64,000 nt of DNA from PALSA-612 sp963776735 (GTDB lineage Bacteria > Actinomycetota > Thermoleophilia > Gaiellales > Gaiellaceae). Under the pieces are notes generated by a model, which did no database searches, was not told the DNA's origin, and saw only the letters and a program-made list of their open reading frames with translations. This document shows positions 46,725 to 54,290 of the stretch, in pieces. Position 1 is the stretch's first letter; the number at the start of each line of letters is the position of its first letter. The DNA lies in the NCBI GenBank assembly GCA_963776735.1, contig CAVZNV010000018.1:496001-560000 (forward strand), in the 5' to 3' direction. Made by a program: the position numbers and the translations under genes.

Positions 46725-47495
46725 ATGAGCGACGCACTGACGATTGCCGGGCGCGAGTTTCGCTCGCGGCTGATCACGGGCACCGGCAAGTACCCGTCGC
46801 TCGAGGTCATGCGCGACGCGGTGGTCGCGTCGGGCTGCGAGCTCGTCACGGTGGCGGTGCGGCGCATCGACCTCGACGAGGTCGGCGAGGCGATCACCGA
46901 CTGGCTCCCGGAGGGCGTCGGACTTCTGCCGAACACCGCCGGGTGCCAGAGCGCCGACGAGGCCGTCCGAGTCGCCAGGCTCGCACGCGCCGGCGGGCTG
47001 CCCGACTGGATCAAGCTCGAGGTGATTCCCGACCCGCGCTATTTGCTGCCTGACGGCGAGGAGACGCTGCGCGCAGCGATACAGCTCGTCGAGGAGGGCT
47101 TCACCGTCCTCCCGTACGTGTTTCCCGACCCCGTCCTCCAGCGCAAGCTCGAGGCAGCAGGCTGCGCGACCGTCATGCCTCTCGCCGCCCCGATCGGATC
47201 CGGGCGCGGTCTCAAGCTGCGCCACGCGATCGAGATCATGGTCGAGCAGGCCGAGGTGCCCGTGATCGTCGACGCCGGCCTGGCCGCACCGTCGCACGCG
47301 GCCGAGTGCATGGAGCTCGGCGCGGACGGTGTCCTCGTGAACACGGCGATCGGGCTCGCGGGCGTCCCGGCGGCGATGGCGCGCGCATTCGCGCTGGGCG
47401 TCGAGGCAGGGCGTGCCGCGTACCTCGCCGGCATGATCGACGAGTCGCGCGAAGCCCGTCCGTCCAGCCCGATCACCGGTCTCGTCACGTCGTGA
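46725..47495 (+). CDS. thiG: Thiazole synthase
   Basis: A 256-residue TIM-barrel enzyme. ATG 46725 is chosen over 46701 because 46701 lies within the riboswitch and GGAG lies directly before 46725. It joins deoxyxylulose phosphate, dehydroglycine and ThiS thiocarboxylate to make the thiamine thiazole. Features: LITGTGKYPSLEVMRDAV, NTAGCQSADEAVR, Schiff-base Lys in DWIKLEVIPD, and MPLAAPIGSGRGL with GADGVLVNTAI for phosphate binding. It overlaps thiS by 4 nt. The operon is TPP-controlled. Confidence 0.96.
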   Translation: MSDALTIAGREFRSRLITGTGKYPSLEVMRDAVVASGCELVTVAVRRIDLDEVGEAITDWLPEGVGLLPNTAGCQSADEAVRVARLARAGGLPDWIKLEVIPDPRYLLPDGEETLRAAIQLVEEGFTVLPYVFPDPVLQRKLEAAGCATVMPLAAPIGSGRGLKLRHAIEIMVEQAEVPVIVDAGLAAPSHAAECMELGADGVLVNTAIGLAGVPAAMARAFALGVEAGRAAYLAGMIDESREARPSSPITGLVTS

Positions 47496-47692
47496 ACGTG
47501 ATCTGCAACGGCAAGCCGGTCGAGCTCGAGCCGGACGCAACCGTGTCGCGGCTTTTGCGCGAGCTCGGCGTCGACGGGCCGTACGCCCTGGTTGAGCGAA
47601 ACGGCGAGCCGGTCGAGCGGGAGCGCTACGACCGCGAGGCGCTTGCGGAGGGAGACCGTATCGTCGTCGCACGGCCGGTCGCGGGCGGCTAG
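47492..47692 (+). CDS. thiS: Sulfur carrier protein ThiS
   Basis: A 66-residue ubiquitin-like protein from GTG 47492 (overlaps the thiG stop). Pattern VNVICNGKPVELEPDATVSRLLRELG, then VERNGEPVERERYDREALAEGDRIVV. It ends in the diagnostic Gly-Gly (VAGG), whose C-terminus is adenylated and thiocarboxylated to donate sulfur to ThiG. Normal length. The thiF/thiO partners are not in this window. Confidence 0.95.
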   Translation: MNVICNGKPVELEPDATVSRLLRELGVDGPYALVERNGEPVERERYDREALAEGDRIVVARPVAGG

Positions 47693-48275
47693 AACGGACG
47701 CGCGGCTCTACCTGATCACCGGCGCCCGGCCCGACCTGGCCGGGTTTCTCGAAGCGGCGGTACGAGGCGGGGTAGACATCGTCCAGATCCGCGAGAAGGA
47801 GCTTCCCGACTCCGAGCTCGTACCCGTACTGCACGAGGCGCGGCGCGTGACAGACCGGCTCGGCGTGCCGCTCGTCGTCAACGACCGGCCCGACCTCGCC
47901 GCGCTCGTCGGAGCCGACTACGTGCACGTGGGCCAGGACGACCTGCCGGTCGACGTCGCGCGGCACTTCGGCGTAAAGGTCGGACTGTCGACGCACGCGC
48001 CGGCGGAGATCGACTCGGCGGATGCCGACTACATCGGCGTCGGCCCCGTCTACGCGACGCCGACGAAGGCAGGCCGACCCGCCGTCGGCCTCGAGCTCGT
48101 GCGCTACGCGGCCGAGCACGCGCGCCGACCGTGGTTCGCGATCGGCGGGATCGACGCGGTGACGATCGCCGACGTCGTGGCCGCAGGAGCCCGTCGCGTT
48201 GCGGTCGTGCGGGCGATCGGCGACGCCGCCGACCCGGAGGCTGCCGCCGCGGAACTTGCCGCAGCCCTTGTGTAA
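47592..48275 (+). CDS. thiE: Thiamine-phosphate synthase
   Basis: A TIM-barrel enzyme joining HMP-pyrophosphate and thiazole phosphate. Motifs: RLYLITGARPDLAGFLEAAVRGG, IVQIREKELPDSELV (pyrophosphate site), VPLVVNDRPDLAALVGADYVHVGQDDL, VGLSTHAPAEI and YIGVGPVYATPTK, then FAIGGIDAVTIADVVAAGA. The start is unclear. The only canonical in-frame codon is TTG 47592, inside thiS, while family similarity begins near 47700. Either translation starts at a rare codon just after the thiS stop or an indel hides the true start. Third gene of the TPP-controlled operon; this supports a complete thiazole-coupling branch here. Confidence 0.9.
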   Translation: MSETASRSSGSATTARRLRRETVSSSHGRSRAARTDARLYLITGARPDLAGFLEAAVRGGVDIVQIREKELPDSELVPVLHEARRVTDRLGVPLVVNDRPDLAALVGADYVHVGQDDLPVDVARHFGVKVGLSTHAPAEIDSADADYIGVGPVYATPTKAGRPAVGLELVRYAAEHARRPWFAIGGIDAVTIADVVAAGARRVAVVRAIGDAADPEAAAAELAAALV

Positions 48276-48432
48276 AAGGGAACAGGGTTGTAAAAGACTG
48301 GTGTAGGGAGTTCGCTCTCTCCCACGTGGGCGGGCTCCCTCTTCCCAGAAGCACGGTTCGGCCTTCGGCGCTCCTGCGATCGGGCTACGATGGGTGCGCA
48401 AGCAAGAAGTTGTCCACGTGGGAGGGCAAGGA

Positions 48433-48594
48433 ATGTCAGGTGCTCGGGCAGCCGGCGGTGCCGGTGTGGTCGCTACCGGAACGCTGCCGTTTACGGGGTT
48501 GAGCGTCTTCTGGGTGTCGCTGATCGCGGCGTCCATGCTCCTGCTCGGACTCCTGCTGATGACGGCCGCCCGGCGGCCGCGTAGCAACGGCTAG
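48433..48594 (+). CDS. LPFTG-containing microprotein (stand-alone sortase-type sorting signal)
   Basis: A 53-residue protein from ATG 48433, with GGAGGGCAAG just upstream; an earlier in-frame start (48394) lacks such a site. After about 20 Gly/Ala-rich residues it has LPFTG, a hydrophobic helix (VFWVSLIAASMLLLGLLL) and a basic tail (RRPRSNG). That is the exact three-part architecture of a sortase cell-wall sorting signal, but with almost no protein before it. There is no N-terminal signal peptide. A TACGAT box at 48386-48391 may drive it. Possibly a membrane microprotein, or a peptide that loads sortase; function unknown. Confidence 0.65.
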   Translation: MSGARAAGGAGVVATGTLPFTGLSVFWVSLIAASMLLLGLLLMTAARRPRSNG

Positions 48595-48617
48595 ACGACC
48601 AGAACCGACTGCGGCAG

Positions 48618-49757
48618 ATGTCTCTTCTCTGGTTGTTCATACCGCTGCTCGCGCTGTTCGACCTCCAGAACGTGCTCGCCTACTGGCGTCGCGGGATCCT
48701 GGTCCCGACCGAGGAGACCACGAACGACTACACCGTGATCGTCCCGATCTACGGGCACCCGCGCTACCTCCAGAACCTCGAGTACCTCGAGACGATCAAG
48801 CGGAACGTGCTGATCGCGATCGACACGGGCTCTCCGGCGATCCGGCCGCTGGTGCTGGGACTTCGGCGGAACGGCTGGCAGGTGTTCACCTGCGACCTCG
48901 GCGCCAACGTCGGCCCCGATTCGATCCTCCAGGCAGCGCTCGCTTCGGACGCGATCAAGACGACCTGGGTGGTGCGCATGGACGCGGACACGTGGTCGGA
49001 GGACGACATGGGCCGCGCGGTCGCGATCGCCAAGCGGCACGGCGCGCACATTTGCAGCGTCAAATGCCACGTGGCGCCGCCGAAGAACGTCTGCGAGCAG
49101 CTCCAATACACGGAGTACGCGATGGCGATGCGGACACGGCATTACCGCTCCTGGATGACGAGCGGCGCGTGCATCCTCGGGACGACCCACGCCTACCGCG
49201 CGGTGCTGGAACGGCACTCGCTCAACTTCGCGACCTGCGGCGGCGACATCGAGACGGGCCAGATCGCACGCAACCTGCGCATGAAGGTCAAGCACGTCGA
49301 CTTCGTCGTCCATACCGAGGTGCCGGGCACCTGGCGCGCGCTCTTCCGCCAGCGCCTGCTCTGGTGGGGGTCGAGCTTCCGCACGATCGTCTGCAACTTC
49401 GACTCGGCGCTGCGCATGCCCGGCTACCTCTTCTACTACCTCGGCCTGGTCTGGATCGGCCTCTACTGGAAGGTGCAAGGCGACTTTCGGCCCGAGCGGA
49501 TCGCCTACTACCTGCCGACGCTGATGGTCGTGTACACGATCGCCTGCGTGGTGACCAACTGGCCGGTGCGGAGCAAGTGGATGATCCTGTTCCCCTACTA
49601 CTCGCTGGCGCAGGTGATGGTGATGCCGCTCGCGGGCTCGGTCTGGTTCATCCAGTACGCGATCCGCAAGCGGAAGAACCCGCGCTTCCGGTTCGGCTTC
49701 GGGCGTGGCCGCTACGACGCGCCGGTGCCGTGGGAGTGGCGCCGGCAGCCTGCCTAA
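48618..49757 (+). CDS. Membrane glycosyltransferase family 2 (cellulose-synthase-like topology)
   Basis: A 379-residue processive-type GT2 from ATG 48618. An N-terminal helix (SLLWLFIPLLALF) precedes the GT-A domain: YTVIVPIYGHPRYLQNL, metal-binding VVRMDADTW (DAD), the acceptor region MTSGACILGTTHAYR and FATCGGDIETGQIA (D,D). QRLLWWG takes the place of the QxxRW motif of processive synthases. At least three C-terminal helices follow (YLFYYLGLVWIGLYW, YYLPTLMVVYTIACVV, VMPLAGSVWFI). Likely synthesises or exports a beta-linked polysaccharide such as a hyaluronan- or cellulose-like chain; product uncertain. It lies 23 nt after the LPFTG microprotein, perhaps in one transcript. Confidence 0.85.
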   Translation: MSLLWLFIPLLALFDLQNVLAYWRRGILVPTEETTNDYTVIVPIYGHPRYLQNLEYLETIKRNVLIAIDTGSPAIRPLVLGLRRNGWQVFTCDLGANVGPDSILQAALASDAIKTTWVVRMDADTWSEDDMGRAVAIAKRHGAHICSVKCHVAPPKNVCEQLQYTEYAMAMRTRHYRSWMTSGACILGTTHAYRAVLERHSLNFATCGGDIETGQIARNLRMKVKHVDFVVHTEVPGTWRALFRQRLLWWGSSFRTIVCNFDSALRMPGYLFYYLGLVWIGLYWKVQGDFRPERIAYYLPTLMVVYTIACVVTNWPVRSKWMILFPYYSLAQVMVMPLAGSVWFIQYAIRKRKNPRFRFGFGRGRYDAPVPWEWRRQPA

Positions 49758-49804
49758 CCCGAACGAGGGTCGAGTGACGTTCGCGATCGGGCGAGACACT
49801 CCAT

Positions 49805-50596
49805 GTGTGGAGCGTTTCCGCCCGTCTCGCCGGCGTGGCCGTCCTCGCCGTGGCGGCGACGTCGGTGGTCACCGCGTCCGGTAGCCCCTTCCGCGAAGCG
49901 GGCGCGAAGCGCAAGGCGGCCGGCTACGCCATGTCGCTGAACGGCACCGGCGCGTTCGTCACGGTGCCCGACTCGCGCAGTCTTCAGCTCGAGCGCACCG
50001 GCTCGTTCACGGTCGCGTTCCGCGTGCTCCTGCACAGCTACTCGAACAACCTGCTGCCGCGGTTCTGGGAGAAAGGCCCGCAGTACATGTGCGTGATGGG
50101 CGACCCCACCAACCCGCGCTTCCGGACGATCGCGCTCGAGGTGCAGAACTCCTCGTTCGCCGGCAACTCGAACGGCGGCGCGACCGAGTTCTGGGGAAGC
50201 ACGAAGCTCGTCACCGAGCGCTGGTACTCGATCGCCGTCACCTTCGACCAGTCGCTGAAGTCGAGTCAGGCGCAGATCTACGTCGACGGCTCGCCCGAGA
50301 AGATGACGACGATCTATCCCTGGTCGGGCACGCTCTTCGCGACCGCCGGCAAGCCGTTCGAGATCGGCCGCCGGACGAACGACATGGCACGGATGCTCGA
50401 CGGCGTCGTCGACTCGATGACCGTCTACACGTCGGCGCTGAGCGCCTCGCAGATCGCGAACATCGCCCACGGCAAGCGCGTTGCGGGCGCCGTGGCCGAC
50501 TGGGAGTTCGACGAAGGCGCGGGCACGTCCGCCCAGGACAGTTCGGGCCACGGGAACACCGGCTCCGTCGTCGGCGGCGTCTACGTCCCGAGCTGA
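49805..50596 (+). CDS. Secreted LamG/concanavalin-like domain protein
   Basis: A 263-residue protein from GTG 49805. The N-terminal segment RLAGVAVLAVAATSVVTASG is a signal peptide. It is followed by one jelly-roll LamG domain: MSLNGTGAFVTVPDSRSLQL, SFTVAFRVLL, ERWYSIAVTFDQS, QIYVDGSPEKM, GKPFEIGRRTNDMARMLDGVVDSMTVY and SALSASQIANIAHG. It ends with a short DxSGHGNTGSV strand motif common to LamG tails. Such domains bind glycans. Its place behind a polysaccharide synthase suggests it recognises a surface or environmental carbohydrate; this is inference. Confidence 0.82.
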   Translation: MWSVSARLAGVAVLAVAATSVVTASGSPFREAGAKRKAAGYAMSLNGTGAFVTVPDSRSLQLERTGSFTVAFRVLLHSYSNNLLPRFWEKGPQYMCVMGDPTNPRFRTIALEVQNSSFAGNSNGGATEFWGSTKLVTERWYSIAVTFDQSLKSSQAQIYVDGSPEKMTTIYPWSGTLFATAGKPFEIGRRTNDMARMLDGVVDSMTVYTSALSASQIANIAHGKRVAGAVADWEFDEGAGTSAQDSSGHGNTGSVVGGVYVPS

Positions 50597-50643
50597 TCGC
50601 GGTCGGCGCGCGGTAGACTGACTCGCGCCGTCTGACGGCCCGG

Positions 50644-50718
<75 letters not shown>

Positions 50719-50721
50719 GAG

Positions 50722-50750
50722 AAGAGCCTGCAAGCGGGCTCTTTTCTGTT
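50722..50750 (+). terminator. Intrinsic terminator after tRNA-Asn
   Basis: AGAGCC (50723-50728) pairs with GGCTCT (50737-50742), followed by TTTTCTGTT. It lies six bases after the tRNA. Confidence 0.75.
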
Positions 50751-51126
50751 TCGACCGCCGCGACGGATGCTGTCCTCGCCGGCATCGACGGCTCGGCTCC
50801 GGGGAACGCGATCTGCGCGGCGTGGATGTACCGCTCGGTTAGAGAACGATGTTGTCCCGGAAAAGCAGAGCGGGCGGCTCGTTGCCGAACCACCCGCCCT
50901 TTCGCTCAGGGTCGGATCGCCCGAGACTCAGCCTGCCGAGAGGGACGCAGAGACGTAGGGACTGAAGAGACTCGCGCTGGTTGGCGCGGTGAAGGCGATT
51001 CCGAGGCACTGCCCAACCGCATACGACGCGGTGTCAGTCGTGCCCCCCTCTAAGCCGGCGTTGACATCGGCCGTTGCTCTGTTAGGCTCGCGTGCGCCGA
51101 AGGTCACAAATCAGGGGAGGCCTCAC
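50751..51126 (+). promoter_or_regulatory. Gene-free stretch ending in the promoter of the PLD-like gene
   Basis: About 375 bp without a supported gene. TTGACA (51061-51066) and TAGGCT (51083-51088), 16 bp apart, form a good promoter. It would start near 51095 and give a leader of about 32 nt with GGGGAGG before ATG 51127. The rest shows nothing I can name; GC is lower than in neighbouring genes. Confidence 0.5.
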
Positions 51127-52854
51127 ATGGGTGCAGCACTCGCTCCTCAGGCAGGCACTGCTCGGACGTTGCGACGCGCGATGCTCTGCGCGCTCCTGAT
51201 CGCGATCGTCGCGCTGGTGGCGATTCCGAGTGCGCAATCGGGGCGGGTCGGGTCACGTGGGGTGACTCCGCATATCGATCAGGTTGCGGCGTATCTGAAC
51301 AAAAGATCGCCGGGCACCCAGGGCAAGCTGTGGTGGATTACGACCGGGAACACGTTGCCGCAGAACTGGCTTTTGCAGACTCCGAACTGCTGGGGGCATT
51401 CAGGCGCCTGTGACAACGGAAACAAGCCCGGGTACGACCTCATGTTCGACACGATCCAGAGGATGGTCGGCGAAGCTCGCTCCTTCGTCGACATCACCAG
51501 TCTCTGGCCGCCGCCTGACGGCACCTTTATGATGGCAGTGGCCCAGGGGTTGGTCAACGACTACCAGATCAACCACACAGTTCCGCTCGTGCGGATCATG
51601 GCCGGGAAGTTCCTCTTCGATTTCGTCGGTCAGCCCGAAGACGGCCTATACAAGTCCACCGGTATATATCTGACCGCCCTGAAGGACAAGATCGAGACGG
51701 TGTGTCATTGCGACGGCATCCCGTTGAAGATCGAGATCGCGTTCATGAGGTTCAACTTCCATTCGTGGGTGCACGAGAAGGCGATCGATGTCGACGGTCA
51801 CGATGTGCTGATCGGCGGAATGAACTACTGGCAGAACCCGTACGTGACCGATCCGAATCCGGTCGCAGACGTGTCAATGGAAGTTGTCGGACCGGCGGCG
51901 AAGAACGTGATGACGTTCGACGACCTGCTCTGGACATGGACGTGCAAGGAAAACCAAGCCGGCGGCCTACAGACCATTGACGTCTACGTACAACTGAAGT
52001 TGTCGGGGTCGGCGACATGTGTGCCGGACGCACCTTACTCCGCCAACTGGCCGGTCTCGACCGGCCCGGCGATGTCCACCAACGCGACAGTGATGACCGT
52101 CGGTCACCTGGGCGACGGCTTCGTGCCGACTTGGGCGGTCGGAAAGAAGTCTCCCGCGATCCCACTACACAACGGGAGCGCGAACCTCTGCCCGTTTTTC
52201 GGTGACACCGACACGTCTGACGAGAACAACAATTTCGCCTACGAGTACCTGAACCCAGGCGAGGACGCCTTACGAGCCCTGGTCAACAGCGCCACCACGT
52301 CGATCTCGATCTCGCAGCAGGATCTACTTTCATGCGCTCCGCGCAGGGCGCCGGTCGGATCTCTAGAAGAACCGAAGTTCGACGCGCGGCTCTTCCAGGG
52401 ACTCGGCGAGAAGATTCGGGCGAAGATACCGATCACGATCGTCCTTTCCGGCGACACCGCGTTCTCCGGTTACGACAACGGCTTTTCGCTCAGTGACGTC
52501 CAGTCGATACTCACGACGACGGTCGCGAGCGAACTCGGCGGGACGCTGCAGGATGTCACCGCGGCGACGAAGGACGTGTGCAGCGACGTGTCGCTAGCGA
52601 CATTGAAGCAAGACACGCCGCCTCCATGGCGGCTCCATTCGAAACTCGTCTCTGTCGACGACCAGGCGTTCTACATCGGGTCGGAGAATCTGTATCCGTC
52701 CCGACTTGCCGAGCTGGGGATGATCGTCGAGGATCCCGCCGCGTCGGCCTATCTGAGGGCCAACTACCTGGATCCCGAGTGGATCGGAGGACCGACCGGC
52801 GGAGGGTCGGTCGACAACGCTCTGATCAACCCGTCCAAACACATCTGCGGGTAG
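51127..52854 (+). CDS. Secreted phospholipase D-like protein with two HKD motifs
   Basis: A 575-residue protein from ATG 51127 (strong GGGGAGG upstream). A signal peptide or anchor (LRRAMLCALLIAIVALVAIPSAQS) precedes a mature part with two HxKxxxxD motifs. One starts at His216 (HEKAIDVDG, then VLIGGMNYW) and one at His504 (HSKLVSVDD, then FYIGSENLYP). Both have the downstream G-N/S motifs of active PLD enzymes. The first 100 mature residues, with several Cys (NCWGHSGACDNGN), are not typical of bacterial cardiolipin synthases. This looks like an exported phosphodiesterase or phosphatidyltransferase with an unknown target (lipid, nucleic acid or glycan phosphate). GC and codon use are less extreme than in neighbours, hinting at acquisition by transfer. 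Confidence 0.85.
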   Translation: MGAALAPQAGTARTLRRAMLCALLIAIVALVAIPSAQSGRVGSRGVTPHIDQVAAYLNKRSPGTQGKLWWITTGNTLPQNWLLQTPNCWGHSGACDNGNKPGYDLMFDTIQRMVGEARSFVDITSLWPPPDGTFMMAVAQGLVNDYQINHTVPLVRIMAGKFLFDFVGQPEDGLYKSTGIYLTALKDKIETVCHCDGIPLKIEIAFMRFNFHSWVHEKAIDVDGHDVLIGGMNYWQNPYVTDPNPVADVSMEVVGPAAKNVMTFDDLLWTWTCKENQAGGLQTIDVYVQLKLSGSATCVPDAPYSANWPVSTGPAMSTNATVMTVGHLGDGFVPTWAVGKKSPAIPLHNGSANLCPFFGDTDTSDENNNFAYEYLNPGEDALRALVNSATTSISISQQDLLSCAPRRAPVGSLEEPKFDARLFQGLGEKIRAKIPITIVLSGDTAFSGYDNGFSLSDVQSILTTTVASELGGTLQDVTAATKDVCSDVSLATLKQDTPPPWRLHSKLVSVDDQAFYIGSENLYPSRLAELGMIVEDPAASAYLRANYLDPEWIGGPTGGGSVDNALINPSKHICG

Positions 52855-52998
52855 AGGCGGGGCGGCAGTCGCGAAGACCTGCTGGAAGTTCTAGAGAGCC
52901 CAGATCACATTGGCGGTGACGAAGAGCCTGGAAACAGTCTCTTCGTCACGCAATATGCATGTAGGCCGATGAGCATGCGACGAAGGAGGAGGTTGCCG

Positions 52999-53289
52999 AT
53001 GTTCGGAGGGTCTCGGAGAGTGGCGCGGCGTACGGCCCGGCGCACGAGCCGGCGGCAGATGGGGATGTACGGTGGTGGCGGCGGTGGCACCTTGTACGAC
53101 GACCTGGGGCTGCCCCGCATGCCCGGCTCCTATGACGACGGCTACGACGAGCCGGCACGACCGGCACCCGCGCCGCAGCGACAGGACACGGAGGTGGAGG
53201 AGATCGCGAAGCTCGCCAGGCTCCACGAGCAAGGAGTGCTCACGGACGAGGAGTTCTCCGCCAAGAAGAAGGCACTCCTCGGCCTCTGA
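52999..53289 (+). CDS. SHOCT-domain small protein
   Basis: A 96-residue protein; ATG 52999 is favoured by AAGGAGGAGG ending six bases upstream (other in-frame ATGs at 52969 and 52975). The N-terminus is strongly basic (RRVARRTARRTSRRQ), with a Gly-rich run and an acidic, Pro-rich linker. The C-terminal 28 residues (EIAKLARLHEQGVLTDEEFSAKKKALLGL) are a SHOCT domain, a short helical motif often at protein ends and thought to mediate oligomerisation. The basic region could bind nucleic acid or membrane. No clear cellular role. Confidence 0.82.
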   Translation: MFGGSRRVARRTARRTSRRQMGMYGGGGGGTLYDDLGLPRMPGSYDDGYDEPARPAPAPQRQDTEVEEIAKLARLHEQGVLTDEEFSAKKKALLGL

Positions 53290-53292
53290 TCG

Positions 53293-53397
53293 CTACTCCT
53301 CCCAGATCTTCTCCTCCCGGCGGTTCTTCCTGACCGTGTAGACGACGAGGACGAGTACGGCGACGACTGCGAGCAGGGCTCCGATCACGATCCACAT
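53293..53397 (-). CDS. 34-residue single-pass membrane microprotein
   Basis: ATG at 53397 (minus strand) is preceded by GGAGGAG (about 8 nt upstream), a strong ribosome-binding site. The frame encodes MWIVIGALLAVVAVLVLVVY, then a basic-acidic tail (TVRKNRREEKIWEE) and TAG at 53295-53293. It is a textbook one-helix microprotein: out-in helix, then a charged cytosolic tail. It is convergent with the SHOCT gene, 3 nt from that stop, and divergent from nothing. It is too short for most gene callers. It may modulate a membrane partner; none can be named. Confidence 0.6.
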   Translation of the reverse strand: MWIVIGALLAVVAVLVLVVYTVRKNRREEKIWEE

Positions 53398-53433
53398 AGC
53401 GGGTCTCCTCCGGTGGGTGCTACTCGGCGAAAC

Positions 53434-54075
53434 CTAGCGCCAGAACAGCTCGAACGCGAGCTTCTCGGGAGTCGCGAACGGGCCGAAGCGCTCCGGCGCC
53501 TCCAGAATCGGCAGCTCGCCCACATAGCAGCGAAGCGCCTCGGCCTTGCGTGTCCTGACCTCGGCGTCGAGCTCGACCGGGGCGGCGATCCGTCCGAGCA
53601 GCTCGCTCGGGCCGGTCGTCGGGTCGAAGCCGCAATACGGCTGGTCGGCGTACAGGATCGCGTCCGGCCGTCCCGCGAGAACGGCCTTCCGCACGGCCTC
53701 GTGGTCGCCGTGTGGCCGGCGGCCCACGGATGCGATCGCGGCCGGCGCGTAGACGACCTCTGCGCCCTCGAGGTGCGGCGCGAGTGACGACCACGGCACC
53801 TCGGGCGCCGAACCCAGGTACTGCGACTCGAGGAAGCCGACGTGCACCGGCGTCCGGCCGGCGACGGCGAGCGCGGCTCGGTCCTCGGCACGGCGCTCGA
53901 CCATGCGCGTCGCGGAGTCAGGCGCGCCGGCGAGGCGGTCCCAATCGGTCAACCGGCCGGGCTCGGGGCCGGCGGTGAACACCGTCACCACGGTCACCTC
54001 GCCGGAACCGTCGATCACGCTCCAGCACGACAGCACCGCATCGTCGAGGTGCGTGGAGACGACCACCGTGCGCAT
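53434..54075 (-). CDS. PIG-L family deacetylase (LmbE-like)
   Basis: A 213-residue enzyme from ATG 54075. The zinc site opens with VVVSTHLDDAVLSC (HxDD; family PHPDD) near residue 8. The second part lies in RRPHGDHEAVRKAVL. WDRLAGAPDSATRMVERRAEDRAAL and PVHVGFLESQYLG are typical substrate-pocket segments. Family members remove acetyl groups from N-acetylglucosamine-containing compounds (GlcNAc-PI, mycothiol precursor, bacillithiol precursor). The substrate is uncertain; with the envelope genes nearby, a surface glycan or thiol pathway is possible. Slightly short but complete. Confidence 0.87.
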   Translation of the reverse strand: MRTVVVSTHLDDAVLSCWSVIDGSGEVTVVTVFTAGPEPGRLTDWDRLAGAPDSATRMVERRAEDRAALAVAGRTPVHVGFLESQYLGSAPEVPWSSLAPHLEGAEVVYAPAAIASVGRRPHGDHEAVRKAVLAGRPDAILYADQPYCGFDPTTGPSELLGRIAAPVELDAEVRTRKAEALRCYVGELPILEAPERFGPFATPEKLAFELFWR

Positions 54076-54101
54076 GGCCGTGAATCTTTCCGCACAAAAG
54101 C

Positions 54102-54136
54102 GAAGACCCGCTTGGGCAGGCGACCGGCGGGTCTTC
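54102..54136. repeat. 10-bp perfect inverted repeat (hairpin)
   Basis: GAAGACCCGC (54102-54111) and GCGGGTCTTC (54127-54136), 15-nt loop, between the divergent PIG-L and phosphoesterase genes. No T-run follows on the plus strand; a short A/T tract (TTTTGTG on the minus strand) follows the other side. It could be an operator or a weak terminator. Confidence 0.45.
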
Positions 54137-54290
54137 GGTTCCGGTCGCCTCGGGCTGTGACTCGCCGGAGGGATGAAGGCTTGTCACGAGCGGCCGGAGA
54201 GCTCTAAGGTAGATCGCACGGCGTTTCGAGGGCATCCTCCGATCGGTTGACACGCAGGATGACGCTCCGGCTGGCCCTAGAGTGAGGGCC

